A program made the translations under genes and the position numbers. Under the pieces are notes generated by a model, which did not search any database, was not told the origin of the DNA, and saw nothing but the letters and a program-made list of their open reading frames with translations. DNA of 64,000 nt from Tethya wilhelma (taxonomy: Eukaryota; Porifera; Demospongiae; Tethyida; Tethyidae). The number at the start of each line of letters is the position of its first letter. Position 1 is the stretch's first letter. Location: assembly GCA_964030475.1 (NCBI GenBank), contig CAXIPT010000015.1:499818-563817 (forward strand), read 5' to 3'. This document shows, piece after piece, positions 46,647-59,526 of the stretch.

Positions 46647-47398
46647 TGTTAGTCACTTATAGGCTTGCATGACTGTCTAGAAAACAATGATTGACTCTAA
46701 TACTTGTCCATGCATTATTGTGCTATGGGTATTACTTTTATTCATATCTGTTTAATTTCTATAAGTGTATTAATAATATTATGGTTTGCATGTACAAAAT
46801 CTTTTAAATCTGTATACAATATAATATAATGTAATTATTATATGTAGCAAATTATACTGCATGAGTCTTGATTTACATCTAGTGTAACAATAATAATAAA
46901 AAATAATAGATAATAATATAATACATAGTATCGGAACAAGGCTAGACTCTCCTGTTTGTTCTTGGCCAATGACCTCAAACATTTATTCAAGATGCTCCAC
47001 TAGAGTTAAGATCTAGTGCATAGAGTACACGCTTTCTGAGCTCTAGCTCTCTTAGGATACCCATTGCAGAACAGACCAGTATAAATATTCATACTTTCTG
47101 AACACCATTACAGCTTGGAACAACCGGCTTACATCTGGTACATATCAGGGAGTCAGAAACAACTCTGCAGTTCAAAAGACAACTTCAGCAGCTCACTAAC
47201 TAATTTGTAACTATAGCTAACTTATTTGTGGAATAGTATAATATTCAAATGTAATTGTTGTATAGTTTCTTGTGTATTTGTTCGGATCATTGTACATTCA
47301 TTAGGGTACACTTGGAATTAGCCTTGCATGCTATTTGTGTATCCCTACTTTTGCAAAATTGTCATAGAAAAAAAAAAAAGAAAAAAATATTACGATGT

Positions 47399-47511
47399 CA
47401 ACTACTCCTTCCCTAAAACAATTTTAGCCTATATATAATTTACAATTTTAGCCTATATAATTTATAAATTATATAGGCTAAAATTGTTTTAGGGAAGGCT
47501 GAGTAGTTGTA
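47399..47511. repeat. Palindrome with about 38-bp arms
   Basis: CAACTACTC-CTTCCCTAAAACA on the left pairs with its complement on the right (TGTTTTAGGGAAGG, then GAGTAGTTG). The inner TTTTAGCCTATATA word is duplicated. Flanks the larger element at 47,525. Confidence 0.75.
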
Positions 47512-47524
47512 GTATTAATTAAGT

Positions 47525-47908
47525 AGTATTAATGGCCCTTGAGATGCCTATAAGAGTCTTTTAAGAGAATGTATCTGAGTGAACAAAAACAATAACAAGC
47601 AAACAGCTAGTGCAAGTGATATAAGAACTGGACATATTTGACAAAGAGGAGACTGAAACGGAGAACACAGTATAACCTTTTATAGCAAAAAGCTGACTAA
47701 ATTACAATCTTATAATTATAATATAGTGAATTATAGTCATTAGATAGATTGTTCTATAATTACTGTGTTCTCCGTTTCAGTCTCCTCTTTGTCAAATGTG
47801 TCCAGTTCTTATATCACTTGCACTAGCTGTTTGCTTGTTATTGTTTTTGTTCACTCAGATACATTCTCTTAAAAGACTCTTATAGGCATCTCAAGGGCCA
47901 TTAATACT
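47525..47908. mobile_element. Foldback element with about 148-bp nearly perfect TIRs
   Basis: 47,525-47,672 and 47,761-47,908 are inverted copies (outer end AGTATTAATGGCCCTTGAG) with about one small difference, around an 88-bp AT-rich spacer. No coding frame. The near-identity of the arms points to recent origin or gene conversion. A transcript would form a long dsRNA hairpin. Confidence 0.8.
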
Positions 47909-48202
47909 TACGTCATGTGCATGAACTTATATGCACGAAGTAAGTGGGCGGGGCTCGTGGCAGTCACTGCACTGGGCATGGGCAGCATGGCAGTCTGCTT
48001 GTCGTATTTTCGTAGTCTCGCGAAGTCACACCCTCACACTTAAGTCTTGCTTCACTTCGCGAGACTAGCCCAGAAGGTGACCCTTTCTGTACTAGTAGGC
48101 AAGTTGACCTCCTCCCACGTTTCCATCTAGCATGAATTCATCTGAATCCCAACTCTTTGAAACCCGTCCTGGTACCCTGTTAGCTATCTACCTGCACAAG
48201 AA

Positions 48203-51200
48203 ATGGATAACCTTTTGTTGGTGTGCTTAGTTCTCTTTATTGTGGCAGCATGGATTGTGTACAGGTATGTGTATAAAATGTAGCTTCCTAAAATTGAATT
48301 GTCAATTAAGAGTGGATATGGTTTTCAACTTTGTCTATCTCTATACTACAAATTCTAAGTTGTTTTGAATAATGATAACTTAACTTTATTAAATCCCAGA
48401 GTCAATGGTAAGGAAGGAAACAGCTGTGTAACAGTATGCAATATTGATGGTGGCCATCATGATCGATCATCCAGGCCTGGCATCTCTTGAGCATGGTGGT
48501 GTGCCAGGAATACTAGTTCAAAGGACACCAGCCTTTGGCTCTAGATATTGTGTTCAATTCATGGCCATTTTTACTCTTATATAGTTAAAACCATCCTATC
48601 ATCTTGGCTCAGAATAATTAAGTTCATATTTTCAGCCATATATAGCACACTGTAGTTTTGCGGGCCAGACTCGTGCTCAGCATGATACATGCATGAAGCT
48701 CAGCATCATGGTACATAATTATTAGCCATCATTCCTTCTTTACATATGAAGACTCTTCAATTAGATCACATGCATGATAGTTGAAGTATAGGCTTTGATT
48801 AGTTTGTGGACTGCATGAGCAGAGTATTAAGGTTTATCTTATTTATAATTATTTCAGCCACTTGATACAAAAATTTTAATATTCAGGTACTGCTATGCTC
48901 CATATCAGGTGTTCCGACAGTATGGAATTAAAGGTCCTACACCTCTACCTATTGTGGGTAACTACCTGGATATCTCAAAGAAAGTAAGACAGTGTTGGAG
49001 TTTCTATCAGTGAGCTTGATCTAGTTTATTGCTGTGTGTTTGCATGCATTACATATATATAGCCAGTGTGATGGGCTTTGCCAAGCTGGTGATGTTTGTT
49101 CAGCATGAAGACCATGACATTGTGTAGATCCCAAGTCTATGCAGCTTAAATTCCTGTAGTCATTTGTGGTTGAAATAATTATGTTGACATGAAACTTAGA
49201 ATTTCCAACTGTAATTATAAAGGCTATCCTACACTTTTATACCTATTGCGATGATTAAAATTTAATTTTAGTGTTTAATCATAGTTATATAATAAATTAT
49301 ATTATTTCCCAATTACAGGGGGTGCTTCAATTCCAGAAGGAAATATATCAGAAGTATGGGCCAATTTGTGGGTAAGTTTAATATAATTGTGTAGGTCACA
49401 AGCAATGCAACACAATGCATGCAGCATAATATTATGTGAACCCACCTTTAAGCTAATTGTTCATAATGCATAGTTACTATGTGGGAGCTAATCCAAACAT
49501 ACTTGTAGTGGATCCTGAAATGGTTAAACAGATTACAGTCAAAGAATTCGACAGCTTCATGGATCGTGTGGTAAGTGACTTAACAGAGAAATTGTGAAAT
49601 TTTCTTGTTTGACATTATGTACGATCGATTCATAGGATCTACCAAAGGTTGCAAAGCATCAGTCTAGAGGACTTATAACTGGTCGTGGGGAAGAGTGGAA
49701 GACAGCAAGAAAAACCTTATCCCCAACTTTTTCGGCAGCAAAGATGAAAATTGTGAGGTGTAATAATACTGTCCATGGTTGACACACTTGAGCTTTGTCT
49801 ATATCAGTAATCCTGGTACCATAATGCTTATAATTATGTAAAACTTATAGTACAAAACTGTCTAGTATGCATGTGTACACATGCCTACTACTGATAGTGT
49901 ACATTGTATGTATACAATGGTTGTTTCCTGTATATATAGTACTTTAATGATTGTTTTCATTGACATGATGTTGTATGTAGATGGTACCACTGTTAACAAA
50001 AGGTGTTAGCACATTGGTTGAGATCATTGGAGAGAAAGCAGACAATGAAGAGAGTGTTGAAGTATTCAGGTAATAATTACTCAATTTGTACCAGATGCTG
50101 CTCCTGGGTTCTACAGTTAGTCTTGTTTCCAGCCCCTCTCCCAAACCATTTCTTGAAAGCTGTTAAAAACTCCCAGGAAATAGCATATTATGCTCTACAA
50201 TCATACATCTATAGCGTGACATTTACTTTATTATGACGTCAAAACATGTCACAAGGATCGAAATTGGCCTCCTCCTCTCTTCTGTATTATTGGAAGGGGA
50301 AGAGAGGGGGTGCTAAAGTAGTCATTTGATCGGTCCATCAATTACATTTTGTCCTTATAATAATAATAAAATTATCTCAAAACATCAATTAAATCCAATT
50401 GTGAAATTGAGCACACTAGCATACTGAACTTGAGATTATATTGCATCTGTAGAGTTTGATTGTACAAATATTGCTAATTTTTCATCTTCCTAAAGACTTG
50501 TTCTGACTGGCGTAAACATGTGACAGTCTGTTATCTCTTGTGGTTAAGAGTAGTTTCCCTCATGTGAGATTGATAACAGGCCCACTATAGTAATTCAGGT
50601 CTGGGTTGGTCTCAACAAAGACAAATGCAGTTTCTCTTCTAATGATAAACCACACATCATGCATGATTTGTATATCCAGGTATTTTACCTGGTTATACAG
50701 ATAAACTATAGTATTTTTTATGTGAAGCAATTCGGTCTATTCTATGGAAAAGGACTTCATCCTATCTTAGTGAATTCCACTGTATAACAAACTTCTATGG
50801 CCACGGTCAGCTAAACAGTCTATATAGCTGTACGAAATTGATATTAAAAGCAATAACATTATTTTAATCAAAATTTGTAAAATTTGTTTCCTTTGAAAAA
50901 AAAAGTCATATATTCAGTACATGATAATGCAAACATACTCAGAACGTTTGGATCCTTTACAATGGAGAGCATCTTGGCAACTGCTTTTGGTCGTAAGGTC
51001 AACATACAACGAGGTGAAGCAGATGATCTCACCAGGGCTGCTGTTAAAGTATTTGCTTTTTCCAAAAACGTCATTGTCGGAGGAATTTTTACTGCTATTT
51101 TGAGTACGTTTCTATCAAAACAATCATAGCATGGTCCTCATCTGTTGAAATTTACTGCCGGCCATTCTTGTAGGTAACTTTCCGTGGATGCTTGGGATAT

Positions 51201-52584
51201 TTCAGTTCTTTTTAAAGGATAGTGATTTGGATAAGAATTGGACACTCCTGTACCTGACATCACTGAGCCTGGTACAAGCTAGACGTAAACAGCCTAGTCA
51301 AGTAGGTGGTACAAAACTGCAATATGAATTAACTCTACCATTAAATTTTGTTCTCAATGTATGTCTACAGCAAAAGGACCTGCTTCAACTCATGATTGAT
51401 GCCTCTGAAGAGGAAAAAGCTACTGGTGATCAAGAGTCATCTGGTGGCTGTCCTTTTCACCAAAAATCTCCTGGTAACACTGGACAGAAGCTAACCGATG
51501 AACAGATTGTTGACCATGCAATGACTTTCTTGCTGGCTGGATACGAGACCACTGCTAATGCTCTGGCCTACACTTCATACCTCTTGGCCCTCAACCCTGA
51601 GATACAGGAGAAGCTACAGAGAGAGATTGATGAGTACTTTGAAGAGAAACCAGTGAGTATAATTATTATAAAAAAAAAGGTCTCGCTCTGAACATTTCTA
51701 TTCAATTGACAATCTAAACTCTTGTTCTGTGATATTTCCTTGTCACACAGGATGCTGGTCCATATGAAGCCACACAGGAGATCCTGTACCTGGACCATGT
51801 TCTTCAAGAGGCACTGAGACTCTATCCACCTGCCCCTATGTATGTTGACCTAATTTTTGTAAAGTATACATGCATGATCTATTTACTTGTATTATACAAC
51901 GTCATGTATCATGATGTTACATTTTAGAACGCCGAGAGACTGCTGTAAGACTACCACTATCAATGGTGTGACTTTCCCCAAGGGCAGTGTAATCGACCTT
52001 GCAATACACCTTCTTCATTCCGATTCAAAGTACTGGGATGATCCTGAAACATTCAATCCAGATAGGTACAAATATTCACAGTCTCCCTTCCTATTGTTCA
52101 GTGTGTTATTTTTGTAGCATGAATGAAGTTACCCATACTATGACATTATACTGATTTTTCTAAGGCCTACATATACTAATTAGTAATTATGCAGCTTTGC
52201 TTCTATGCATGTGATTTGCATACAAAGCTTTCTCTGTTTCGTATAGCTAGTGGGAGAGCCTGAAAATGAAGCTATAGAGAATTATAACATATCAATAGAA
52301 ACTGATAGATTTTTTGTTTTTTATGTTCACTTTAAATTTGCTATGTTACAGTGATTGCTGTCTTTCCTACTAGGTTTACTGCAGAGGAGAAGGCCAAACG
52401 TCCTCAGTTGGCTCACATGCCATTTGGGTTTGGTCCTCGCAACTGTATAGGGATGAGGTTTGCTCTTCTGGAGGCTAAGATGGCTCTCATTGAACTCCTC
52501 AAGAAGTACTCATTTGTGAGGGCACCAGACACTGAGGTGAGAGTGAGGTCAAATGTAGAGAATGTGGCCAATCACTTCCGTTGA
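48203..52584 (+). CDS. Cytochrome P450, CYP3-clan-like, 12 exons, 507 aa, complete
   Basis: Exons 48203-48264, 48887-48983, 49319-49371, 49474-49570, 49636-49752, 49981-50069, 50943-51103, 51174-51301, 51371-51652, 51751-51839, 51928-52065 and 52374-52584 join in phase to 1,524 nt ending TGA. N-terminal membrane anchor (LLLVCLVLFIVAAWIVY), Pro-rich hinge GPTPLPIVGN, C-helix W in EEWKTARKTLSPTF, I-helix oxygen motif AGYETTANAL, K-helix ExxR (EALR), meander FNPDRF and haem loop FGFGPRNCIGMR with the Cys ligand. Length and motifs are canonical, and all catalytic residues are present. Wording resembles CYP3/thromboxane-synthase-type enzymes. Expected in the ER membrane as a monooxygenase using a P450 reductase; substrate unknown. 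Confidence 0.92.
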
Positions 52585-54502
52585 TGTAGTTTATCTATTT
52601 CACTTGGAATTTGTTGTAAAATTGGACAAACTCTAAATCCAAGAGTTCTATGTGCATGCAACACCAGCACTTCTGCGTGAATCTGAAATTACTTGTCTAC
52701 ATCATAATACATATCTCAATCACAACCCTTTTGCCATCAGGTATATACCTCTTAAGCTTAATCACTCACAAGAGACAGGGTTCAATAGTTCACATGCAAT
52801 CTTAGCAAAAATTTGCCGATGTTATCAAGGAAAGGGTTATTGAATTGAAAAATGTTGTAAACATTAAAATGGTTAGGCCATATAGCTTTCTATCTAGGCC
52901 TTTCCTGTCATAAGTAGTTAAATTTATGAGTTGCTGGAATACAAGGCTATAGTGACCCTAACAGTACAATTTTCTGTTGCTAACTATATCCTCTCAGGTC
53001 CTAAACATTTTTTCCTTACAAGAGAGGTATAATATAGAGCAAGTATTAAGCTCTAGATCGCTAGATTCATGCACGCTTCATTAGCTCTCTCCCACTAATC
53101 AGGGGTGGCAACTGCCGGTCACTCTGTATGAGTCAATGATTAAATGAGATTTAATGCTTTGCCAATTAAGTCAATTATCAAAATGGATCTTCAGAACATT
53201 CAAACCCAATGAAAGTCCTCACTGATGGCTTACAAACATGAAATATCACTGTAAGATCGATAGTCAAGATCAAATTTTAGCAATGGTCAATATTTTAGAT
53301 GTCCAGATCTTGACCATGGTTGCAGATACAAGTAAAGTAAGACTGGTATTTGCCGTCCCTTGCTTATATTGCTGTCATTGCTGAAGTTAACTGTCCACTT
53401 TATAAGCAAGCACATTTTAGTGGTACTCCTTACATGACTATAACTATGACTAATAGTCACTAGGGTTGGACAAAAGGGTATTTTTGGGAAACAAATATTG
53501 ATAATAGGCAAATATTTATGAATAATTTTTGTGGTCTCCATGTACATCCATACAGGTTCCACTACAGCTCTCTTTAGGGATCACTATGAGTCCAAAAAAT
53601 GGTATTTCTCTGAGAGTTGTGAGCCGAAATTGATCACAATTACTGTAGCTGTAGATATTGTGACAGTATTTGGTTTTAGTAGTGACAATAGAACAATGTC
53701 AACAATAATTATGTTATTTTAGTATTGTTTATACTGATTTGTGGGTGTGCTCTTTATTATAATTTTAAGGAAATATGTTAACGACAGGCAATGTCAGCAG
53801 ATTGTAGTGTGGTTTTGTGTTATCAAAACAATTATTGACAAGTGATGTAATGGCTTTACCTCCAATAGGGACCATAGTGATTTTGTTCAGGGTCCATGAA
53901 TTCTTGGACAGTTTAATTGGCTACCACCTGGTGCTATGAAAACTCCAATAGTAGTCATGCAAATGTTACCAAACCCTTCATTTTTTTGAATAGGAATAGC
54001 TGGCCCACGAGATTATCTAATCAGTTGCACTAAGTGGAATAATTTAATTGCAACTTTGCTAAGAGGAGACTGACATCTGAGGTCTCACATATACCACCAG
54101 CTTAGTGGGGTGCATCAAATTGTATACTGAGGAAATTAGACCACCAGTAATTTCAAGGGTAGCAATGCAATTAATCTGAAAATGCTCATATATACACAAT
54201 CATAATGTGATGTAGGCAAGGACATAATTATATTAATATTATGCAATTAAATTTAAGGAAAACAAAAAGCTTTGGGAGCTCATTTTCACAGAATTTTCGA
54301 AACTTTGTCTTTTTCCAATGAATAACAATGTATTGATGCTGAATGAAACAAATTAAACTCCCAAAAGGTTTATGTAGTCAATACATTATTTTCAGTGCTA
54401 AAAATTAGCATGATGATTATAAAGTTCACAATACAAATCAATCACTCACTCTGACTATAGCTATTTCATTCCATGTGCATAAAGGAGAATTATAAGGCTG
54501 CA
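52585..54502. other. P450 3' flank and intergenic sequence, no gene
   Basis: AT-rich, short frames only (52,652-52,843; 53,531-53,722) without family features. No clear repeats with ends. Confidence 0.5.
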
Positions 54503-56341
54503 ATGTTAATAAAACTCAAGCTAGCTTTAGCGTTTCTTAGAGTGTGTTTGGTTTCACAAATATCCAGTTTGGAGTTTGGAAATAAGTCTGATCGTTGTAC
54601 CCTCAAAGATGGAATGGCAGAAAAACTCATCTGTCCCAATTGGTTTAAACCATCCACCAAAGGTTGTGTATGTGGTGAAGACATCTCAATGAAAGCCAAT
54701 GGCCTTTATTTCAAGTGCAACAGAAATAACACCGAGATCAATTTCTACAGCTGTCTCACTTACGATAAAACAAGAAACACTGCAATAATGAGTTATTGTC
54801 CATTCAATTACTTAAACCTGACTAGCTCAAGTGGATTTCTAGTCACTCTGCCCAATAACTTGTCTCAATTGAACACTGAAATGTGTGGACCAGTAAATCA
54901 TGATGGACCACTTTGCAGTAAGTGTAAAAACGGTACAGGAACATCAATATTGACATATAAAATGGACTGTGTGAATTGCACCGGCAACCTTTACAGGTGG
55001 ATAATTTACCATGTAGCAATAGTATTTCTACTGACGACATTTTTCTTCTTGATCATTGCTTGTTTCAAAGTCGACATTACGTCACCATCAATGAATATGT
55101 TTATTTTATTATGCCAAATTTCTATCAATATTTTTACTCTATTTCCATCTTTTGCTCTGAATGTCTTGCACATGGATACACCCATTGAATGGATAGTGCT
55201 AAACTTTTATGGAATTTGGAACTTGGATCTACTTCGATTTTTGCCATTTAAATTTTGCTTTAGCTCAAATCTAAACACACTAAAGGCTATAGCATTGGAT
55301 TACATCATTGCAATTTACCCCCTACTCTTCGCAGCCCTGGTTTACTACTGTGTTGAATTTCATGACAGAGGAAATAGATTTCTTATGTGCATGTGGAAAC
55401 CTTTTGGGTTGTTGTTTTGGAGAATCCGAAGAGTCTGGGACTTTAAAGGTTCCGTTGTCAATGCTATTGCAAGCTTCCTGCTTCTTTCTTACTGCAAGAT
55501 TTTGTTTACTTCAATAAACCTATACTCTTGCCAACATACACTTATAATGGATGTGGAGAAATACTTGAAACAGTACTCTTTTTTGAGCCATCTTTGACTT
55601 TCTTCAGTCGAGCCCATTTATCTTATGCAATTGTGGCTATCATTTTTCCAGTAATATTCGTAGTTTTCCCAGTGATAATGCTGTTATTCTATCAAAATCC
55701 TCATTTTCATAAAGTACTGTCTTGTTGTCGGCTAGAAAATAGTCTGCTCACAGAAGTACGTGACCAAAGTGTTTCAGAAGAGCTTCAAGAACGGCAATAA
55801 TGGAGAACCTGACTATCGTTGGTTCACAGGAGTATATGTTTTGGCTCGAATTATGTACATTGTACCCTACTTTATTTTCATAATTGCAGTCAGCGGAACA
55901 ATAGTATTGCTAATTTCCTTTTTGCGACCATATAAGAAAACAATCTTTTCCGCAGTGGATTGCATATTACTTGGCATCTTCACTTTCACAGTAATTTATA
56001 CTTACATTGCAGTAGCACAAAATAGCAGCTATTCTCTCAAGCCAGTTTCTGTGCTGGTCTACATACCATTTGCATACTTTATTCTGTTGGTTTCTTACAA
56101 GCTGTTAAACATCATCAAGTCAAAAAGATGCTTTAAAGTTGTTATCAAAAAAACAAAACAAGTTGTTTTACGTAAAAATTCTGATGAGGATCAACACGTA
56201 TTTTCCCATCAGTATTATCATCCTGAAGAGTACCAACCCCTCTCACCAGTGGCGACTGATGAGAACAAAGAAAGGACTCTGTTTAAAAATCAAAGAGAAA
56301 GGAACAAGAGAGAGGAAGACAAGGTTTGGAAGACTGTGTGA
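54503..56341 (+). pseudogene. Short multi-TM receptor-like protein of the same family, two compensating frameshifts
   Basis: Start chosen at Met 54,503, which opens a signal peptide (MLIKLKLALAFLRVCLVS). A Cys-rich ectodomain of about 130 aa follows (LICPNWFKPSTKGCVCGE, CGPVNHDGPLCSKCKNGTGT), with no beta-helix part, then repeated hydrophobic segments (for example IIYHVAIVFLLTTFFFLIIA, FLLLSYCKILFTS) and a tail EEYQPLSPV. Frame changes near 55,515-55,530 and again near 55,745, restoring the first frame; the three pieces 54,503-55,597, 55,528-55,800 and 55,760-56,341 together match the family. Intronless. Could be two base-level assembly errors rather than mutation. Same Cys pattern (C..N..G.LC..C..G) as the gene at 43,917. 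Confidence 0.65.
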
Positions 56342-56764
56342 GGAAGAACAATTCTAACCCCAGTCTGTTGAGTGGAGTGAAAATGAGGATTGGCACATAA
56401 CGGTTTAATTCACATAATCTTTATTATCAAAATGAACTTTTAAGATTATGATAAAATTAATTTTATTGATACTAAAAAATTTTTCATCTTCATGTACATA
56501 TAGATACAAAGCTAAGATAAAGTATAATACATAGTCTTATAGAATTAAAATCAGGTGGTTTATCAACAACCTAGTATGAACCACTTAATATAATTGCTTC
56601 AGTAATGACTGATGAGGACTGTAATCTTTAACATTATCTAGCTGGCTCGTTTATGGAGAAAAATTAAATCCATAAGGAATTATAGCAATGAAATTAATCC
56701 ATTTAACATACTGTATGATCATGGATAGATTAATATTATACAGTACATACAGAGTAAGCTTGAA

Positions 56765-58690
56765 TTATAGAACAGGTAGCGTATCACTTGCATGATTCTG
56801 CAGTACTTGAAGTTCCTGTGATGTGGGGTTGGAAGGCTGGGAGCCAAAGAATGAAGTGAGTACAAGCATTTCTTGCTTTCCAGTTATGTTGGAAGAAACA
56901 GTAAACTCAATATCGTTACATGAAATATTAATTGTTCACCGTCTGTGACAATTGAATTGCCTGAATTGAAAAATTGGACGGAATTATAGTGAAGCGACTT
57001 GTGCATAAAATTAATGATTCCACTAGTTACACCAATTTGACCTCCGACCATATCAGCAGATATGCTGAATTTTTCTCCAGGTGTCTTGAAAACTATTGTC
57101 AAATTCTATGCAGTTTGGTACTCCTTCATCAAACAGGCACGCTCTGATGGGATTGGAGGACACTAGGGATAACTTAAAGTTAAAATAACCTTCAAAGTGA
57201 AACACTTGTGACCACAGGTTGAAACTTGAAGAATCGTAATCCCTTGTTACAGATGTACATTCATCACTCTTTAGAGAAGCACCATAGATATGGTCACCAC
57301 CTTGTCTTGCAGTGTTGTTAATCATATTCACAGTAACCTGTTCACTTTGATATTCTTGGCTTATCTGATAACTCTGCGTACTTAAGGCCCGGGTCACCTT
57401 GAAAATGATTGAAATTTTGCCTGAATTAAAATTCAGATCTACAGAATATCAAATAGCCTTTCCTAATTTCTTTGCTATACAACAAATTTTTGGCCTTTCA
57501 TTTTCATGTTTCCAAAATCTCATTCTAAAATAATGAATATTCATGTAAATAATGATCGGTCAATGAAACACCTTAAACTATGAATAACTAATTAGGCGGA
57601 AACCTTAGAAGGTTGCTATGGCAACCAAATTTTTTCAGGAGATAACTATTATCATGAACCTCTATAATCTCGATTGGGGTTATCACTGATCGTATTGTTG
57701 ATAAGATATAGCCGAGAAGGAGAGAACGGCAGGTGTGCATTATATGGAAAAAGCTGCATATCTTTCATCCAGATCAGTATTTCTGAACCCCAATTAAGAT
57801 TTAGGCATATATCGATGAAAAAAATATTTATAAAAAAATGGTTACCATAGCAACAGGGGAACATTTCCGCCTAATTAATTATTCATTTTTTGCTGATTCA
57901 GCAAATATGGAAGAGTCACATGACCAACTTTTGACTTAAGGATGTCTGAAATATCCCGAAGAATCTATACCTACGTTTCCATGGTTAGTAATTAGTTAAT
58001 TTAAAAGTTATGACCATTTCGAATATTGATGAGATTATTTTACTATACATTATAAGGTATGCTGTTGACCCAGGCCTTAAGTACGCAGAGAAAAACATTT
58101 AGGTTTGTGATTCAGAAGTTTTGGATCCAAATTTACTATTTTCACTAGAATCCCTCCACCAACATGTTGGACAGTATTGTTGTAGAATGTGACATTGGAA
58201 CTGTTAGTGAGGTGGAGATATGAACTGACTACCAGTAGACCACCACCTTCATAAGCCAAATTGTTAGTGAAGTACACATCTCCTGACATATCACTGTTAT
58301 ACACACTCAGTCCTGTACCAAATACCAATGTTTGACAAAAACGAACAGCCTTGTTTGTCATGGACACATTACTATAGAGAATTTGCACAGTTGTTGCCTC
58401 TTTTGTCAATATTTTCAGAAAATGTCAAGTGACTGATAAAAATGTCAATAACAGTCCCATGATCACTACGACCACTACGTATAGAAAGAGCAGAAGTATC
58501 ATACGATGTCATTTTGTTGTTTTCGAAAGTACAGTCCTCAATGTAAATCTTAGGAGGAACACTTACTACTACATACATCTGACCTATCGTGATCACATAG
58601 TGCAACCAATCCACTTAGAGAAAAAGTGGTACTTTGATAATAATTTCACCGTTGTAAGTAGAGTTCTTGGTACTGTAGGCAATGACTAAC
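56765..58690 (-). pseudogene. Beta-helix receptor pseudogene of the same family, broken by a MITE and frameshifts
   Basis: Minus-strand pieces in order: IYIEDCTFENNKMTSYDTSA (58,614 downward), YFTNNLAYEGGGLLVVSSYL and VTFYNNTVQHVGGGILV, CF then YQISQEYQSEQVTVNMIN with GGDHIYGASLKSDE (below 57,372), then PGEKFSISADMVGGQIGVTS and TGKQEMLVLTSFFG down to a TAA at 56,765. These match the ectodomain of the 43,917 gene, including its PGQSFQIEAVAVGQRFGT block. Frameshifts near 58,400, 57,090 and 56,890, and a MITE at 57,372-58,090. The TM part is absent. Confidence 0.75.
57372..58090. mobile_element. MITE family E, copy 3, inserted in coding sequence
   Basis: TIRs CTCTGCGTACTTAAGGCC and GGCCTTAAGTACGCAGAG, extended by YGGGTCA / TGACCCA. 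Interior shares GTTGCTATGGCAACCAAAT with copy 2. Removing it with a 2-bp AA/TT duplication rejoins the receptor frame exactly (…KPKCF-YQISQ…). Confidence 0.8.
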
Positions 58691-59526
58691 AAACGTGCAC
58701 TGGTAGGGTTGATGGACTAACATGTATAGTCTATATCAGAAAACAGAGTCTTACAATAAATTAATGTCCAGTGTCCACAAACATAAAAAGTACAAGTATT
58801 GCAAATACTGTCATGTCAATCGTCACGTAAAATACATTCATAAGAAACAATTTCGTTATAATCAGCTAGTCTTCATCTTCAACACCAATGTACATCAACC
58901 ATGCAATGTATTTTGTAATTTTTCAACAAAATTAGTATCTTTTGCTAAATTTGGTCCTAACAGCCTCCATATGCATTACCACTACATGATGGCTCAATGT
59001 TGTATGTCACTTCATTGTATTCCTTAAATAACACCACTTGGCAGTGCTATAGTTACATGCATGTGAGCAAAGACTACCCCAATCGTGCTTGTTTACTTCC
59101 TCCAATAGACTCAATGGCACAAAAAGGTGTTCAAAAAGAATAACTTGATTTTCCAGAAGAGATACATATCTATAATATTATACCAATTTTTGAAAAATGC
59201 CTGAGGGTTGATGGACGAACAGCATGTACAGCAGCAACAGTGGTAATAATTTTAACCAGTGATGACAATTAATTGTGACAAGGGACTTGGCAAGTTGGTA
59301 CGGATTTTTCAGTAATGATCATACACTAAAGAGTACATTACTGGAAAGTTTAACTATTTCTGAGAAAACACACATACATCGTCCAAGATCAACCATACGG
59401 GGTTTACATAACAAACTGAGTGTCCCAAAACTCATTATATCTAGCAAGAGAAGAAAATGTTTTTCTTACTGAAACACAAACAATAAACATGACAAATATA
59501 TGCATATGCTAGTAGTTCATACTGAG
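58691..59526. other. No gene recognised
   Basis: Short plus-strand frames (58,722-59,027; 59,275-59,472) lack family features. The left part may hold further eroded N-terminal sequence of the minus-strand receptor pseudogene. Confidence 0.4.

Larger units (their letters stand above)
46647..48202. other. Intergenic, two inverted-repeat elements, P450 promoter side
   Basis: Contains the palindromes at 47,399-47,511 and 47,525-47,908. A short inverted pair CTCGCGAAGT / ACTTCGCGAG lies at about 48,015-48,060 upstream of the P450 start. No gene seen. Confidence 0.5.

Noticed and set aside
54490..55040. Minus-strand ORFs opposite the receptor
   Set aside because: Shadows of a clearly coding plus strand with signal peptide and TM pattern.
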